Position numbers and translations under genes: made by a program. Shown one piece after another: positions 23,830 to 34,200 of a stretch of 52,160 nt of DNA (the stretch's first letter is position 1; each line of letters starts with the position of its first letter). The notes below the pieces were generated by a model that was given only the letters and a program-made list of their open reading frames with translations, had not been told where the DNA came from and did not search any database. The stretch lies in contig CACWNV010000037.1 in assembly GCA_902762325.1 (NCBI GenBank), forward strand, positions 1 through 52,160, read 5' to 3'. Source of the stretch: an uncultured Prevotellaceae bacterium. GTDB taxonomy: Bacteria > Bacteroidota > Bacteroidia > Bacteroidales > Bacteroidaceae.

Positions 23830-24486
23830 CTATTGAATACCACTTTCTTTGAGAAGCTTCTCATCGTCGGGGTTGATATCGTCGATCACATACTTACCAA
23901 TGCTGCAGATCTGCATTTCATCGAGAGCTTTCACCACGTTGACATAAGCTGCCTCATCAGTCGGCTTAATGATGACGGTGAGGGTCTGAATCTTCTCACC
24001 GCTGCCGGTGATGTCACCACTCTTGATCTTGGCCAACTCTATATTATAAATAGAGTCGTTCCACTGAGAGGGATGAGCCAGACGCTTCTCGTCGAGCTTT
24101 GCTTTTGCCAGCATTACGTCACGGACAGGCTGAGTGTTGTCCTCGGTAACGTGGGTAATCAGTACTTTACGGATGCCTTCCTTGCCCCAGTCTACTTTCT
24201 TCAGACAAGTGGGATCGTCGTACTTGGGCAGTCCAGCAACATAATAGAGGTGGTCCTTATCAGCGGTTACATACATTGTGATGGTGTATGAAGCCTTGGT
24301 TACAGATTTGTCCTCATCGGTCATGTTCTGGTCCTTACTAGGCATCGTCAACTCCATAGTCTGCGGTTTGGCCAAAGTTGAGCAGAGCATGAAGAACGTA
24401 ATAAGAAGCATCATCATATCCACCATCGGCGTAAAGTCGACGCGGGTCTGCATCTTCTTTTGTTTACTTGCTTTTTGTTTTGCCAT
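23830..24486 (-). CDS. exbD: ExbD-family biopolymer transporter (second copy)
   Basis: 218 residues. One N-terminal membrane helix (about 20-38) with the proton-carrying Asp23 in FTPMVDMMMLLITFF, then a periplasmic domain. Longer than E. coli ExbD (141), as usual for the Bacteroidetes paralogues. Starts 3 bp after the first exbD stop. Confidence 0.93.
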   Translation of the reverse strand: MAKQKASKQKKMQTRVDFTPMVDMMMLLITFFMLCSTLAKPQTMELTMPSKDQNMTDEDKSVTKASYTITMYVTADKDHLYYVAGLPKYDDPTCLKKVDWGKEGIRKVLITHVTEDNTQPVRDVMLAKAKLDEKRLAHPSQWNDSIYNIELAKIKSGDITGSGEKIQTLTVIIKPTDEAAYVNVVKALDEMQICSIGKYVIDDINPDDEKLLKESGIQ

Positions 24487-24489
24487 ACT

Positions 24490-25104
24490 TTAGTCCTCCT
24501 GAGTCTTATATGAAGTTATCAGATAGTAACGGTTCTCGTTCATATCACGCAGCTCGCCCATGATTTTCTTGATGACTTTGTAGGGAGTGTTCTGGTCGGC
24601 CTTGATGGCGACTTTGATGTCATCATTTGCACTACGAGCTTCTCTCACCCACATCTGGAATTCACTTTCTCCACCATCAATACTGTCGAGAGGAATACCT
24701 CCCTGCTCTTTCATGGCGAGACTTCTAGCATCGGGGTCGAGGTTAAGATAAGCTTCGAGCTTATCCATTGACATGCCCCACATACCATCTTCCAAGAACG
24801 CTGTACGCTGAAGGGGATTGATGGAAATTCCAAACTGTCCCGCCATGCCGAGCAGCGCGCTCTGAGAATGGTGCTCATTATCCATACCCATGTAGATATG
24901 GCCGATGGAATCAACCAGAATGTTGAGCACATTGGTCTCTGGAACCTTGATCTCCGAGACAGACATTGGAGTGGTGACGGTTGTCGGCTCTTTCTTCATG
25001 AACGTAGAGCTCATCATGAAGAAGGTCAACAGCAGCACCATCACGTCTGACATAGGAGTCATATCGATCCAGATGTCCGCTTTCTTAATTTTTACTTTAC
25101 CCAT
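24490..25104 (-). CDS. exbD: ExbD-family biopolymer transporter (first copy)
   Basis: 204 residues. Membrane helix at about 17-34 with Asp20 in MTPMSDVMVLLLTFF, followed by a periplasmic domain differing strongly from the second copy, suggesting a hetero-oligomeric ExbD. Its start lies inside the exbB gene (13-bp overlap). Confidence 0.93.
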   Translation of the reverse strand: MGKVKIKKADIWIDMTPMSDVMVLLLTFFMMSSTFMKKEPTTVTTPMSVSEIKVPETNVLNILVDSIGHIYMGMDNEHHSQSALLGMAGQFGISINPLQRTAFLEDGMWGMSMDKLEAYLNLDPDARSLAMKEQGGIPLDSIDGGESEFQMWVREARSANDDIKVAIKADQNTPYKVIKKIMGELRDMNENRYYLITSYKTQED

Positions 25105-25868
25105 AATGTCAACTTATCAATCTTGTTTGTGTAGTAGTTGTAAGCAACAACGGCTACCCAAGATGTCAAGATACCAGAAGCGGTATTAACAAGAGCCTCA
25201 GAAATACCTACTGACAGAGCAGCTGAGTCACCACCACCAGTAGCAGCCAGAGCAGCGAATGAACGAATCATACCTACCACAGTTCCGAACAGAGCGGTCA
25301 GGGTACCCAGAGTAACGATTGTACCAAGGATTGGCATGTTCATCTGCAGAGTCGGCATCTCAAGCTGAGTAGCTTCTTCGTGAGCCTGCTGGATCTTAGC
25401 TACCTTCTGAGCTTTCTTCATACCTGTTGTAGCTTCCATCTCCTTGTAAGCTTTCAGAGAAGCACCTACAACATTAGCTACAGTACCTTTCTGGTCGTCG
25501 CAAAGCTTCTGAGCCTTAGCGAAGTCACCCTGTCTGAGAGCTTCTTTGATGTTAGCAACGAATTTGGGGAGTTTACCCTTACCGAAAGCAGTACGGAGAG
25601 CAAGTGCACGCTCTACGCTGAGTGCGATAGCGGTGAACAGCAAAGTGATAATCACAGGCACAACGATACCACCTTTGTAGATAGTACCAAGCATGTTAGT
25701 AGGCTCGTTAGCTGGGTCATTCTCTTTGAAGTTAGCGGGATTACCGAGCACGAACATGTAGAAACATACTGCTGCGATGAAACAGAAAACAATAATCCAG
25801 ATTGCGGCCTGGACACCCTGGAAGCCCTGAGATTTTTTCGGGGCTGCGGCTTTTTGTGTAGTTGCCAT
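25092..25868 (-). CDS. exbB: ExbB/TolQ/MotA-family proton channel protein
   Basis: 258 residues. Membrane segments at about 23-41, 68-86, and two near 175-205 and 215-240; the conserved MPILGTIVTLGTLTALFGTVVGM and LVNTASGI segments identify ExbB/TolQ. It forms the channel with ExbD that energises TonB. First gene of a six-gene unit, preceded by TATCTTTG at 25984-25991 and a leader of about 110 nt. Confidence 0.94.
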   Translation of the reverse strand: MATTQKAAAPKKSQGFQGVQAAIWIIVFCFIAAVCFYMFVLGNPANFKENDPANEPTNMLGTIYKGGIVVPVIITLLFTAIALSVERALALRTAFGKGKLPKFVANIKEALRQGDFAKAQKLCDDQKGTVANVVGASLKAYKEMEATTGMKKAQKVAKIQQAHEEATQLEMPTLQMNMPILGTIVTLGTLTALFGTVVGMIRSFAALAATGGGDSAALSVGISEALVNTASGILTSWVAVVAYNYYTNKIDKLTLWVK

Positions 25869-25983
25869 AATTTGATTTTTTAATTTTTAGTTATTGAAAA
25901 AATTTTTATATTGAAAATTTCAATTCAAAGCAGATACGAAGTTTGACCAAGTTTCCCATGATCCTTTTTAAGGATTTGACACG

Positions 25984-25991
25984 CAAAGATA
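25984..25991 (-). promoter_or_regulatory. -7 box of the exbB operon
   Basis: Minus-strand TATCTTTG; leader of about 110 nt before exbB, AT-rich with no obvious hairpin. Confidence 0.55.
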
Positions 25992-26089
25992 GCAATTTAG
26001 AGGAAACTAAAAGCGTAATTAAGAAGTTTTAACGATAAATTTTTTCTAATTTAAAGAAGAATATTCTGTTGTACTTCCTTTTCGCTTTG

Positions 26090-27283
26090 TCAGCTCAGTT
26101 TTGCCAATGCCTCCTTGATGCGTCTCATTGCTTCGCAAATGTTTTCATCGCTGGTGGCATAACTCATGCGGAAACAGTCGGGATCGCCGAAGGCATCGCC
26201 TCCGACGGTAGCCACATGACCTTCCTCGAGAAGATACATTGCCAGGTCGTTAGAGTTGTTGATCATACGCTCTCCGCAGCGCTTGCCGTAGAAGCTGCTG
26301 CACTTGGGGAAGAGGTAGAATGCTCCTTCGGGCTTGTTGACCTCAAGTCCCGGTATCTCACTGGCCAGTTTCACTATCAGGTCGCGTCTGCGCTCAAAAG
26401 CTTGGCGCATTTCCTCCACACAGCCCTGATCGAGCGTGTAGGCGGCTTCAGCTGCCTTTTGGCTCACAGAGCAGGGACCGCTGGTATATTGTCCTTGTAG
26501 CTTGTTGCAGCCTTTGACAATCCATTCGGGAGCAGCAATGTATCCGATGCGCCATCCGGTCATGGCGTATGCCTTCGACACACCGTTGACAATGATGGCT
26601 CTTTCCTTCATACCGGGGAACTGTGCTATGCTCTCGTGATGTCCTATATAATTAATGTGTTCGTAAATCTCATCGGCAAGCACGAAAAGATCTTCATGCC
26701 GTTTGATGACCTCTGCGAGTGCGGCGAGCTCTTCCTTGGAATAGACGCTGCCGGTAGGATTGCTTGGAGAACAGAGGATGAGCATTCTCGTCTTGGGAGT
26801 GATGGCTGCTTCCAGCTGCTCGGGTGTCATCTTGAAATCCTGATCGAATCCTGCATTCACAATGACAGGCTCACCGCCGGCGAGTTTCACCATCTGCGGA
26901 TAGCTGACCCAATAGGGTGCAGGGATGATGACTTCCTCACCGTCGTTCACCAGTGCCATGACGGTATTGCATACGCTCTGCTTGGCACCGTTTGATACTA
27001 AGATTTCATTGATTGTATAGTCAAGACCGTTTTCGTTCTTGAGCTTGTTGACAATAGCCTTTCGTAAGTCGGCATAGCCAGGGACTGGAGAATAGCGCGA
27101 CCAGTTTTCGTCTATGGCTTTTTTTGCAGCTTCCTTGATGTCGTCGGGCGTGTTAAAGTCGGGTTCACCTACACTCATGTTGATTACATCGATTCCTTGT
27201 GCCTTCATTTCGCTACTTTTTTGCGACATAGCCAGGGTAGCAGAGGGAGCAAGCCGATTCAGCCGATTAGATAATTGTGCCAT
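26090..27283 (-). CDS. aspC: Aspartate/aromatic aminotransferase, class I
   Basis: 397 residues, full length for subgroup I-gamma enzymes. PLP lysine K237 in VSKAYAMTGWRIGY, D204 and Y207 in ADEIYEH, the NPTG motif at 175-178, and the substrate Arg region near the C-terminus (CFRMSYA). Transfers the amino group between aspartate and 2-oxoglutarate in the cytoplasm. Monocistronic with its own -7 box at 27314-27321; substrate preference within the family is not decided by sequence alone. Confidence 0.93.
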   Translation of the reverse strand: MAQLSNRLNRLAPSATLAMSQKSSEMKAQGIDVINMSVGEPDFNTPDDIKEAAKKAIDENWSRYSPVPGYADLRKAIVNKLKNENGLDYTINEILVSNGAKQSVCNTVMALVNDGEEVIIPAPYWVSYPQMVKLAGGEPVIVNAGFDQDFKMTPEQLEAAITPKTRMLILCSPSNPTGSVYSKEELAALAEVIKRHEDLFVLADEIYEHINYIGHHESIAQFPGMKERAIIVNGVSKAYAMTGWRIGYIAAPEWIVKGCNKLQGQYTSGPCSVSQKAAEAAYTLDQGCVEEMRQAFERRRDLIVKLASEIPGLEVNKPEGAFYLFPKCSSFYGKRCGERMINNSNDLAMYLLEEGHVATVGGDAFGDPDCFRMSYATSDENICEAMRRIKEALAKLS

Positions 27284-27313
27284 TTTCTGTTATTTCTATG
27301 TATTCCTAACTTG

Positions 27314-27321
27314 CAAAGTTA
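27314..27321 (-). promoter_or_regulatory. -7 box of aspC
   Basis: Minus-strand TAACTTTG about 30 bp upstream of the start codon. Confidence 0.55.
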
Positions 27322-27389
27322 GTCATTATTTTTTAGTTAAACGAAAAAAACGTCAACTTATTATGATCTATGGTGTATTTTTGGTCTTT

Positions 27390-28601
27390 TTATTCGATAT
27401 GCAGGGTGTGCCCCATTCGTTCCTGTTTTGTTTTCAGGTAGCGGTAGTCGTATTTGTTGGGCTGTATCTCAATCGGGACATTCTCGACGATTTCCAGTCC
27501 GTATGCTTTCAGTCCAACACGTTTTGTCGGATTATTGGTCATGAGGCGCATTTTGTGAATGCCAAGGTGTCGGAGCATCTGAGCACCGCATCCGTAGTCG
27601 CGTTCATCGGGCTTGAATCCCAGGTGTATGTTGGCTTCGACTGTATCCATGCCTTCTTCCTGTAGCTTGTAGGCGGCAATCTTGTTCATCAGTCCGATGC
27701 CTCTTCCTTCCTGTTGCATGTAGATGAGTACGCCTTTGCCTTCCTTCTCAATCATCTGGAGAGCCTTATGCAGTTGCTCGCCGCAGTCGCACCTCATGCT
27801 TCCCAGAATGTCGCCTGTGGCACATGAAGAGTGTACGCGGACCAATATCGACTCATTCTCCTCCCACGTACCTTTTATTAATGCCATGTGCTCCAGTCCG
27901 TTGCTCTTCTGTCGGAAAGGAATCAGTTTGAAATGTCCGTATTTTGTCGGCATGTCCACCTCGCTGCCAACTTCTATGAGCGACTCTTTCTGGAGGCGGT
28001 ATGCTATCATGTCTTTGATGGAGATGATTTTCATGTCCCACTCCTCAGCCATGCGATACAGTTCGGGCAGTCGTGCCATCGTTCCGTCTTCGTTCATTAT
28101 TTCCATGAGTGCTCCAGCCGGATAGAGTCCTGCCATCTTACAGAGGTCGATGGCTGCTTCTGTGTGCCCGCTTCGGCGCAGCACTCCGTTGTCTTGCGCA
28201 TATAATGGATTGACGTGACCTGGACGACCGAACGTCTCGGGTCTGGAAGCGGGGTCTGCCAGTGCACGAATCGTCTCGGCACGGTCGTGGGCAGAGACAC
28301 CGGTCGTGCATCCTTCCAGTTTGTCCACTGTGACGGTGAAGGGTGTTCCCAGCACAGACGTGTTCTCGCTGACCTGGCGGGGCAGGTCAAGTTCCTCGCA
28401 TCTGCTTATGGTAATGGGTGCGCAAAGCACTCCTCTGGCGTTCTTCAGCATAAAGTTCACTTTCTCGGCTGTAATCATCTCGGCGGCGATGATGAGGTCT
28501 CCCTCGTTTTCGCGGTCTTCATCGTCTACAACGATTACAAACTTACCCTTTTTGAAATCTTCTATTGCATCATGGATGCTGCTGAGTTTGAAATTCTCCA
28601 T
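27390..28601 (-). CDS. ribBA: Bifunctional DHBP synthase / GTP cyclohydrolase II
   Basis: 403 residues. N-terminal RibB half (1-200) with [10 protein letters not shown] at 26-35 and [11 protein letters not shown]-terminal RibA half with the zinc cysteines in [21 protein letters not shown] and QEGRGIGL. Both active sites look intact. It makes the two starting units of riboflavin: 3,4-dihydroxy-2-butanone 4-phosphate from ribulose 5-phosphate and the pyrimidine from GTP. It follows the LptF/G gene by 5 bp, so they form one unit. No FMN riboswitch was seen. Confidence 0.97.
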   Translation of the reverse strand: MENFKLSSIHDAIEDFKKGKFVIVVDDEDRENEGDLIIAAEMITAEKVNFMLKNARGVLCAPITISRCEELDLPRQVSENTSVLGTPFTVTVDKLEGCTTGVSAHDRAETIRALADPASRPETFGRPGHVNPLYAQDNGVLRRSGHTEAAIDLCKMAGLYPAGALMEIMNEDGTMARLPELYRMAEEWDMKIISIKDMIAYRLQKESLIEVGSEVDMPTKYGHFKLIPFRQKSNGLEHMALIKGTWEENESILVRVHSSCATGDILGSMRCDCGEQLHKALQMIEKEGKGVLIYMQQEGRGIGLMNKIAAYKLQEEGMDTVEANIHLGFKPDERDYGCGAQMLRHLGIHKMRLMTNNPTKRVGLKAYGLEIVENVPIEIQPNKYDYRYLKTKQERMGHTLHIE

Positions 28602-28606
28602 ATTTA

Positions 28607-30505
28607 TTATATTATATGCTGAATTCTGTTTTCTATATTTGTATTTGTCTGTTTGATCGTACGCAAGTCATGCAGCAGGCGGAGCCTGAACGTCCACATT
28701 CGGATATACAGGAATGCCCCGATCGGGACGATGATGGCTGCTGCAATGTTCATCCACTTCCTTTCAAAAGGTCTTGTGTGTGCCTTTTCCGATAGGATGG
28801 GGTAGTTGTTCAGTTCCGAAAGAATGACCTTGTCCTTGGTGTTTGCCAGATCTTCGATGACGGCTTCCAGTTCCTGACTGATACGTTCAATCTCATGGTC
28901 GGGCTGATACCTGAAGAATACATTGATGATGTTTGCAGGCTTATGGAGGTTATGCACCTTGGAATAGTCGGTCACCTCCTGAGAAATCCTGTTCAGCTTC
29001 TCCTTGTCGGATACATAGTCGGGATCATCGATGATGACCTCTTTTCCGAACACATGCCGTTTGAGTCGCAGGCCGAGCATCTTCATCATGAGGTTCTTGT
29101 ACATGTCGAGGTTGAACACCACCGAGTCATTGTTCGCCTTATAAGTGAAGAAGATTGCCAGCGGGGTGAGTACGGCAGGAGCCAGTCCCTTGCCGAACCA
29201 CACGGTCCACATGCCTCCGCGTGACATTCTGTAGCCGGTGTTGTCGAGGATATAGAAGATGATGAACACCAGAACAGAGATGATGACAGGGATGCCCAGA
29301 CCTCCCTTTCGGATGATAGCGCCTAACGGTGCCCCGATAAAGAAGAAGATAAGACACGACAGTGCCAACGTGAATTTATTGATGGCTTCAATCTGATGCT
29401 GTCGGATGAGTTTGTCGGCATCGCTTGTAATCATGCTGTTGAAGTCGAGTTCGCTGACCTGCATCTGCACTTTATTGAGAGCCATAGAGATGATTCGCTG
29501 TTTTTTATCTGTGGAAAGGCTGTCGAATTCGGCATCAATGCTGAACGACTTGTCCTGTGCACGTTTCAGCGCGGTCAGCGAGTCGGGCTTTGATGCGCGT
29601 GCGACATAGAATGTCCCCATTTTGCTGTCGGCATAGAATCGTCTTCCGATGCTGTCGTACATGTGATTAAGGGAGTCGATGTCATGACCGATCTGGCGGA
29701 GGCTCTTTCCTCGTGCATCATTGGAAAGCGAGGCGGCATCTGTCATGTTGAAGTCGCCGTCGTAGTCCATCACAATCTGTTTTGTGGAGAACGACTCGCG
29801 GCGGTAGGGAACAGAGGCACTGTTTCCCAGTTGCTGAGAGGGCATGTTCTCAAACCACTCACCGCTCCACAGAGTGATCAGGATGTGCTTCTTCTCTGCT
29901 GTCGACTGCAACATACCGGAGTCGGCAAGGATGATAGCCTGGTCGTCGTAGCTTCCCGTCATGCGGTAAATCATGATACCGTATAGCTTTCCGGTCTTCA
30001 TGTCTTTCTCCTGCACGAAGAGGTTGCAGTTAGGAATGCCGTCATAGAAGATGCCTTCGGGGATTTCCACTTCCGGACTCTTCTGCTTCATCGACAACAG
30101 CAGTTGCGCCATCTTGATGTTGGCTTTCGGTCCTATGTCGTTCTGGAAGTGGAACGAGGCAAGACTGATGATGATGGAGATGATGATCAGGGAACGGAAC
30201 GTCTGCATGAGTGAGATACCCGCAGACTTGATGGCAGTCAGCTCTGAGCTTTCTCCTAAGTTTCCGAAGGTAATCAGTGAAGAAAGCAGGATGGCAAGGG
30301 GAAGCGCCTGAGGGACAAGCATCAGTCCCATGTACCAGAAGAACTGAGCCAGGACCTCCATGGACAGGCCTTTACCGATGAGTTCATCGACATAACGCCA
30401 CAGGAACTGCATCATCAGCACAAATTGACAGATGAAGAAAGTTCCTATAAAGAGCAAGCCAAACTGTTTGGCGATGAATATATCTAATTTCTTAATTCGA
30501 AACAT
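28607..30505 (-). CDS. LptF/LptG family permease (YjgP/YjgQ)
   Basis: 632 residues, longer than E. coli LptF/G (about 360). N-terminal membrane helices from residue 13, the jelly-roll periplasmic region (about 100-330) and another three-helix bundle (about 380-460) are as in LptF/G; an extra C-terminal part of about 150 residues, ending in another membrane segment, is typical of Bacteroidetes versions. It belongs to the inner-membrane complex extracting lipopolysaccharide for transport. Leads the unit with ribBA; -7 box at 30516-30523. Confidence 0.9.
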   Translation of the reverse strand: MFRIKKLDIFIAKQFGLLFIGTFFICQFVLMMQFLWRYVDELIGKGLSMEVLAQFFWYMGLMLVPQALPLAILLSSLITFGNLGESSELTAIKSAGISLMQTFRSLIIISIIISLASFHFQNDIGPKANIKMAQLLLSMKQKSPEVEIPEGIFYDGIPNCNLFVQEKDMKTGKLYGIMIYRMTGSYDDQAIILADSGMLQSTAEKKHILITLWSGEWFENMPSQQLGNSASVPYRRESFSTKQIVMDYDGDFNMTDAASLSNDARGKSLRQIGHDIDSLNHMYDSIGRRFYADSKMGTFYVARASKPDSLTALKRAQDKSFSIDAEFDSLSTDKKQRIISMALNKVQMQVSELDFNSMITSDADKLIRQHQIEAINKFTLALSCLIFFFIGAPLGAIIRKGGLGIPVIISVLVFIIFYILDNTGYRMSRGGMWTVWFGKGLAPAVLTPLAIFFTYKANNDSVVFNLDMYKNLMMKMLGLRLKRHVFGKEVIIDDPDYVSDKEKLNRISQEVTDYSKVHNLHKPANIINVFFRYQPDHEIERISQELEAVIEDLANTKDKVILSELNNYPILSEKAHTRPFERKWMNIAAAIIVPIGAFLYIRMWTFRLRLLHDLRTIKQTNTNIENRIQHII

Positions 30506-30515
30506 TGCTGGGTTG

Positions 30516-30523
30516 CAAAGTTA
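30516..30523 (-). promoter_or_regulatory. -7 box of the lptF/G-ribBA unit
   Basis: Minus-strand TAACTTTG about 12 bp before the start codon, giving a very short leader. Confidence 0.5.
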
Positions 30524-30581
30524 TAATAAAAATATCAGAATCAGATAATTCAATGCCTTAATTATATTTTTTTCATTCTTT

Positions 30582-30980
30582 TCACAGGCCACTTGAATGG
30601 TGGAGGCGTACCAGATTGTCCGACCAGATGGCTTCAAGCTGTTCATGGTCGTCGTCATCTGTAAAGTCGGTAATGACAAGAATATAGTCATTTGTCACGT
30701 CGTTGCGCACCATGCGGATTTCCGTATAGCTGCTTTCGTCGTCATCATCTTTCCACTTGAAGCGGATGTAACTGTTTTTAATCTTCTCAAGAATCTTTGC
30801 CTCTTTGATTTCATGGTGTCGCCAAAGCTCTCCCCAAATAAAAGTCAAGGTGTCATCGGAAAGATGCACCTCATCAGCGACCCAAAGTGAAAGCCCCTCT
30901 GCGGTGCTGATAAGATTCCAGATGATGGCACTCGATCGTGAGTGTAGCTCATGCTCTATGCAGATTCTATGTTTCTTCAT
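30582..30980 (-). CDS. START-like (SRPBCC/AHSA1) domain protein
   Basis: 132 residues, cytoplasmic, acidic (several Asp runs). The pattern ISTAEGLSLWVADEV, FIWGELWRHHEI and a final helix resembles the START-like domain family conserved in Bacteroidetes, a helix-grip fold that binds small hydrophobic ligands. Ligand and role are unknown. Alone between the lptF/G unit and the tRNA. Confidence 0.8.
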   Translation of the reverse strand: MKKHRICIEHELHSRSSAIIWNLISTAEGLSLWVADEVHLSDDTLTFIWGELWRHHEIKEAKILEKIKNSYIRFKWKDDDDESSYTEIRMVRNDVTNDYILVITDFTDDDDHEQLEAIWSDNLVRLHHSSGL

Positions 30981-31087
30981 GATTAATAGTCAAATTTGAT
31001 GTAAAGATTCCGTTTACAAAAATACGGTTTTTTTTTCTCTTTACAAATAAATTCCATGATTTTTTTGGTTAATTAAAAAGATTGTAT

Positions 31088-31095
31088 TACCTTTG
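31088..31095 (+). promoter_or_regulatory. -7 box of the CAU tRNA gene
   Basis: TACCTTTG 22 bp upstream of the mature tRNA 5' end. Confidence 0.6.
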
Positions 31096-31116
31096 CACCG
31101 CATTTTTGCAATGGAT

Positions 31117-31190
31117 GGCGGGATAGCTCAGCTGGTTAGAGCGTCGGATTCATAATCCGGAGGTCGTGGGTTCGGGTCCCACCCCCGCTA
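31117..31190 (+). tRNA. tRNA-Met (anticodon CAT)
   Basis: 74-nt cloverleaf: acceptor GGCGGGA/CCCCGCT, D stem GCTC/GAGC, anticodon stem TCGGA/TCCGG around loop TTCATAA, T stem GTGGG/CCCAC with loop TTCGGGT, discriminator A at 31190; CCA is not encoded. The 7-66 pair reads A-C and the 1-72 pair is G-U. Elongator Met is the simplest reading; a lysidine-modified Ile (CAU) tRNA cannot be excluded. Confidence 0.93.
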
Positions 31191-31193
31191 CAG

Positions 31194-31228
31194 AGCGCAA
31201 GGTTTCATTGAAGCCTTGCGCTTTTTTT
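31194..31228 (+). terminator. Terminator of the tRNA
   Basis: AGCGCAAGG...CCTTGCGCT hairpin followed directly by seven T, immediately after the tRNA. Confidence 0.92.
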
Positions 31229-31237
31229 ATGCAGAAA

Positions 31238-31274
31238 TCCGCAATTAGCGGGATAGCTCCCAACTAATTGCGGA
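31238..31274 (-). terminator. Hairpin downstream of the GH5-GH43 gene
   Basis: TCCGCAATTAG (31238-31248) pairs exactly with 31264-31274, with an inner GGGA-TAGC-TCCC. It lies 24 bp past the GH5-GH43 stop; the U-run on the minus strand is weak (TTTC). Confidence 0.5.
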
Positions 31275-31298
31275 CTCCATGAAACAGGACGTTTTTTC

Positions 31299-34200
31299 TT
31301 ATTTCGCCAGCATTTTCTTTCCTCCCACCAGATAGATGCCCGAGGGCAGACCCTGGAGTGCCTGAGACCGCTGCACCTTGCTGCGTACCAGGATGCCGGA
31401 GACTGAATAGACATCCACCAGATTATCTTCTGTGCCGATGAGTGTGGAGACACCCGTGGGCTGTCCAGGCGAATAGTCTTCGTTATTCGTCAGATACATG
31501 TCATCCACGGCAATGGTGCCTTGTCCGTTTGACCAGAAGCTGACAATCCGGATATTCTTTGTGTCAAGCGCCTGGCCTTTGCGGCCTCCGGAAGTATATT
31601 TTGCCGTACTGAGGTTGATGACAATCTGCTTCTTCGAACCGAATCCCGGCGACTCGCAGCAGTCGCTCCAGATGCTGTTGGCGGTGAAGATGTTCAGATG
31701 AGCGTCACAGTTCTGTGGCCTTGTCAGTTTGATGACGAGGTATTTATACGCCGACATGTCGGCTCCGTCGGGATACTCCCAGCCCATCTGTCCCCATTGT
31801 CCGGGTCTGAAAGTGCGTGTTGACTCAGTATAGACTCCCTGGGCAAAGAGTGAAGGATTGATGTATTCTGCTCCGAACGGGAAGAAGGTAGAGCGCACGT
31901 TGAAAGTAGTCTTCAGTTCATTGCCCATCGGGTCGGTATAGGTGGCGGTTATTTCCGTCCTTCCTTCTGCCAGACCGCGTAACTGCCCGTTTTGTATCAG
32001 GACGATGTCGGGAGCGGCTACTTCAAACTTAGCCTGTGCAGCGATGTTCTCTGTATGTCCGTCACGGTAGGTGGCATTAATCTGCAGCGATGAGCTCTTG
32101 CCAATCATGATTTCCATCTCTTCTTTGTCGAGGTTAAGCGACTGAACCGTCAGCATGTCCTCGCTGAATCCTTCGAAATGCTCGGGATAGAAAGTGCTTT
32201 CGTCATACTCCGACTCGGTGCTGAACCAGTCGAAATCAGCATATCCTTCGCTGTGAGGCTGGCTGGCATAGCAGAACAGTCCGAAGCGGGCTCCCACGAA
32301 GACAGAGAGATTATACCCTAAGGTTGTCTGTCCTCCGATAGGACGATACGTCTTGTTGTCGAGTGAGTAGTAGAACCGTGTCTTGCTGGTGCTGTAAGTG
32401 ACGGTCGCCCTCAGATAGATCACGCTGTCGATGTCCACGCTGACAACTTGCTCGGTGGGCTGGAAGCTGCTGGAAGTGCGGAGTGTGTCTTGCCGCCAGA
32501 CGAGTTGCTTATGCCCGTCTTTCTGCTCAACGGCAAGCATGGCGTATGGATCCTGCAGGATACAGATACCGGCACGGTCGCCCTCCTGCAACTTGCTGAC
32601 ATCAACACGGATGGTTCCTAACGACGGCTTGCTGTCGTAGGAGAAGATACGCTGGGTGAGCATGTTATGGGCCTGTGTGAGTCGTGTTGCCGTCCCTGAG
32701 ACTTTCATGCGCAGCCATCCCGGACGCTCGAACAGCGACCATGCTCCATTGTCGGGATTGTGGTTCCATTCCCATTGGTTGCCCAGCGGATAGGAGCGGA
32801 AGTTGTCGTTTGTCGGTAGCGGAGAACGGGGATATGCCTGTGCGCTTGCCGGCTTTGTGTAGGTAAGGCAGGGTGTTCCGTTGACGCCGACCACTGGCCA
32901 TTCGTCTGCCCATTTCACGGGTTGGAGGTTGGGCATGCGTCCCAGTGCTCCCAGGTCTTCCTGCATAATCGTCCACCACTCACCGGAAGGTGTTTCAATC
33001 AGAGCACCCTGATGGATGGTGTTAGGCTTGCCGTTGATGGTCTTTGCAACAAGCAGTTTCTCTTCATAGGGACCGAAGATGCTCTTTGAACGGAGTACGG
33101 TCTGGGCGGAGGGCCATCCGCCGTAAGTGGCATAGATATAATAATAGTTACCTATTTTATATAGATGACAGCCTTCCAGCATATCGTTGGCTTTGAATAC
33201 CGTCTGCTCCCTGACGAAATTGAAGTCTTCGTCGAGTTCACACATCTTTATCTCCGTATTGCCGCAGGCAACATATACCTTGCCATTGTCGAAGAGCATT
33301 CCCGGATCGTAATAGATGCGACTGAGCTGTTTCTGTTCCCATTTTCCTTCGGGATCAGTGGCTGTCAGCAGCCAGCCGCCGGTGTCGTTGCCGTTGATGA
33401 GCACATAGAACTTCCCCTCGTGGTAAGCCATTGAACATGCCCACATGCCGGCGGCATAGGCGTTCTTGTCATTCATCAGATTGTATCTGTCGGATGTGGA
33501 CAGCTGAACCAGAGGCTGGGCACAGTATTGCCAGTTCACAAGGTCTTTCGACTTGAGAATTGTTGCTCCCGGGAAATGGTGCATCGTGGTGCTTACCATG
33601 TAATAGGTGTCGCCCACACGGATGACATCAGGATCGGGGAAGTCTGCCTCGATGACAGGATTCTTGTACTTGCCGTTCCCCAGGTCGCTGCTTCTGGTGT
33701 TCTTGAAGTCAGCATGAGGCCAGTCCACATTATAATACTCTGCATACCAGTCCATGCATGCCTTTCCACAGGCTTCCTCATAACCTCCGAAAGCTGGCAC
33801 CACCTTATTATTATTTATAAGCTCGTCCACGTCGATGAGACAGGCAGTGCCGGAAAGAGTCATGGAGATGTTCTCGTAATGGTCGAGGAGTGCCTTATAA
33901 GCCTTTCCCCATTTCGATGTGGAGCCTGTCGACCAGGTGCCATAGTTGGCGGGTACCCACTCGCCATGTTCGTTGTAGTGTCCTTCTCCTGGTTTTTCCG
34001 GACTCCAGTCCACTTCAGTGATGATGATAGGAGCCGTGTCGACCACCGGTACCTGCTGGCGGAACTGACGGATGTAGTTCTGTTCGTTGCAGCTGTTGTC
34101 ACTGCATCCGAACCAGCCCGTATAGTCGTGAACGGCATAGCCGATGTTATAACCCTCAATGGGATGGGAGGCATAGCTGGTGTAGTTGGCTTGCCATCCG

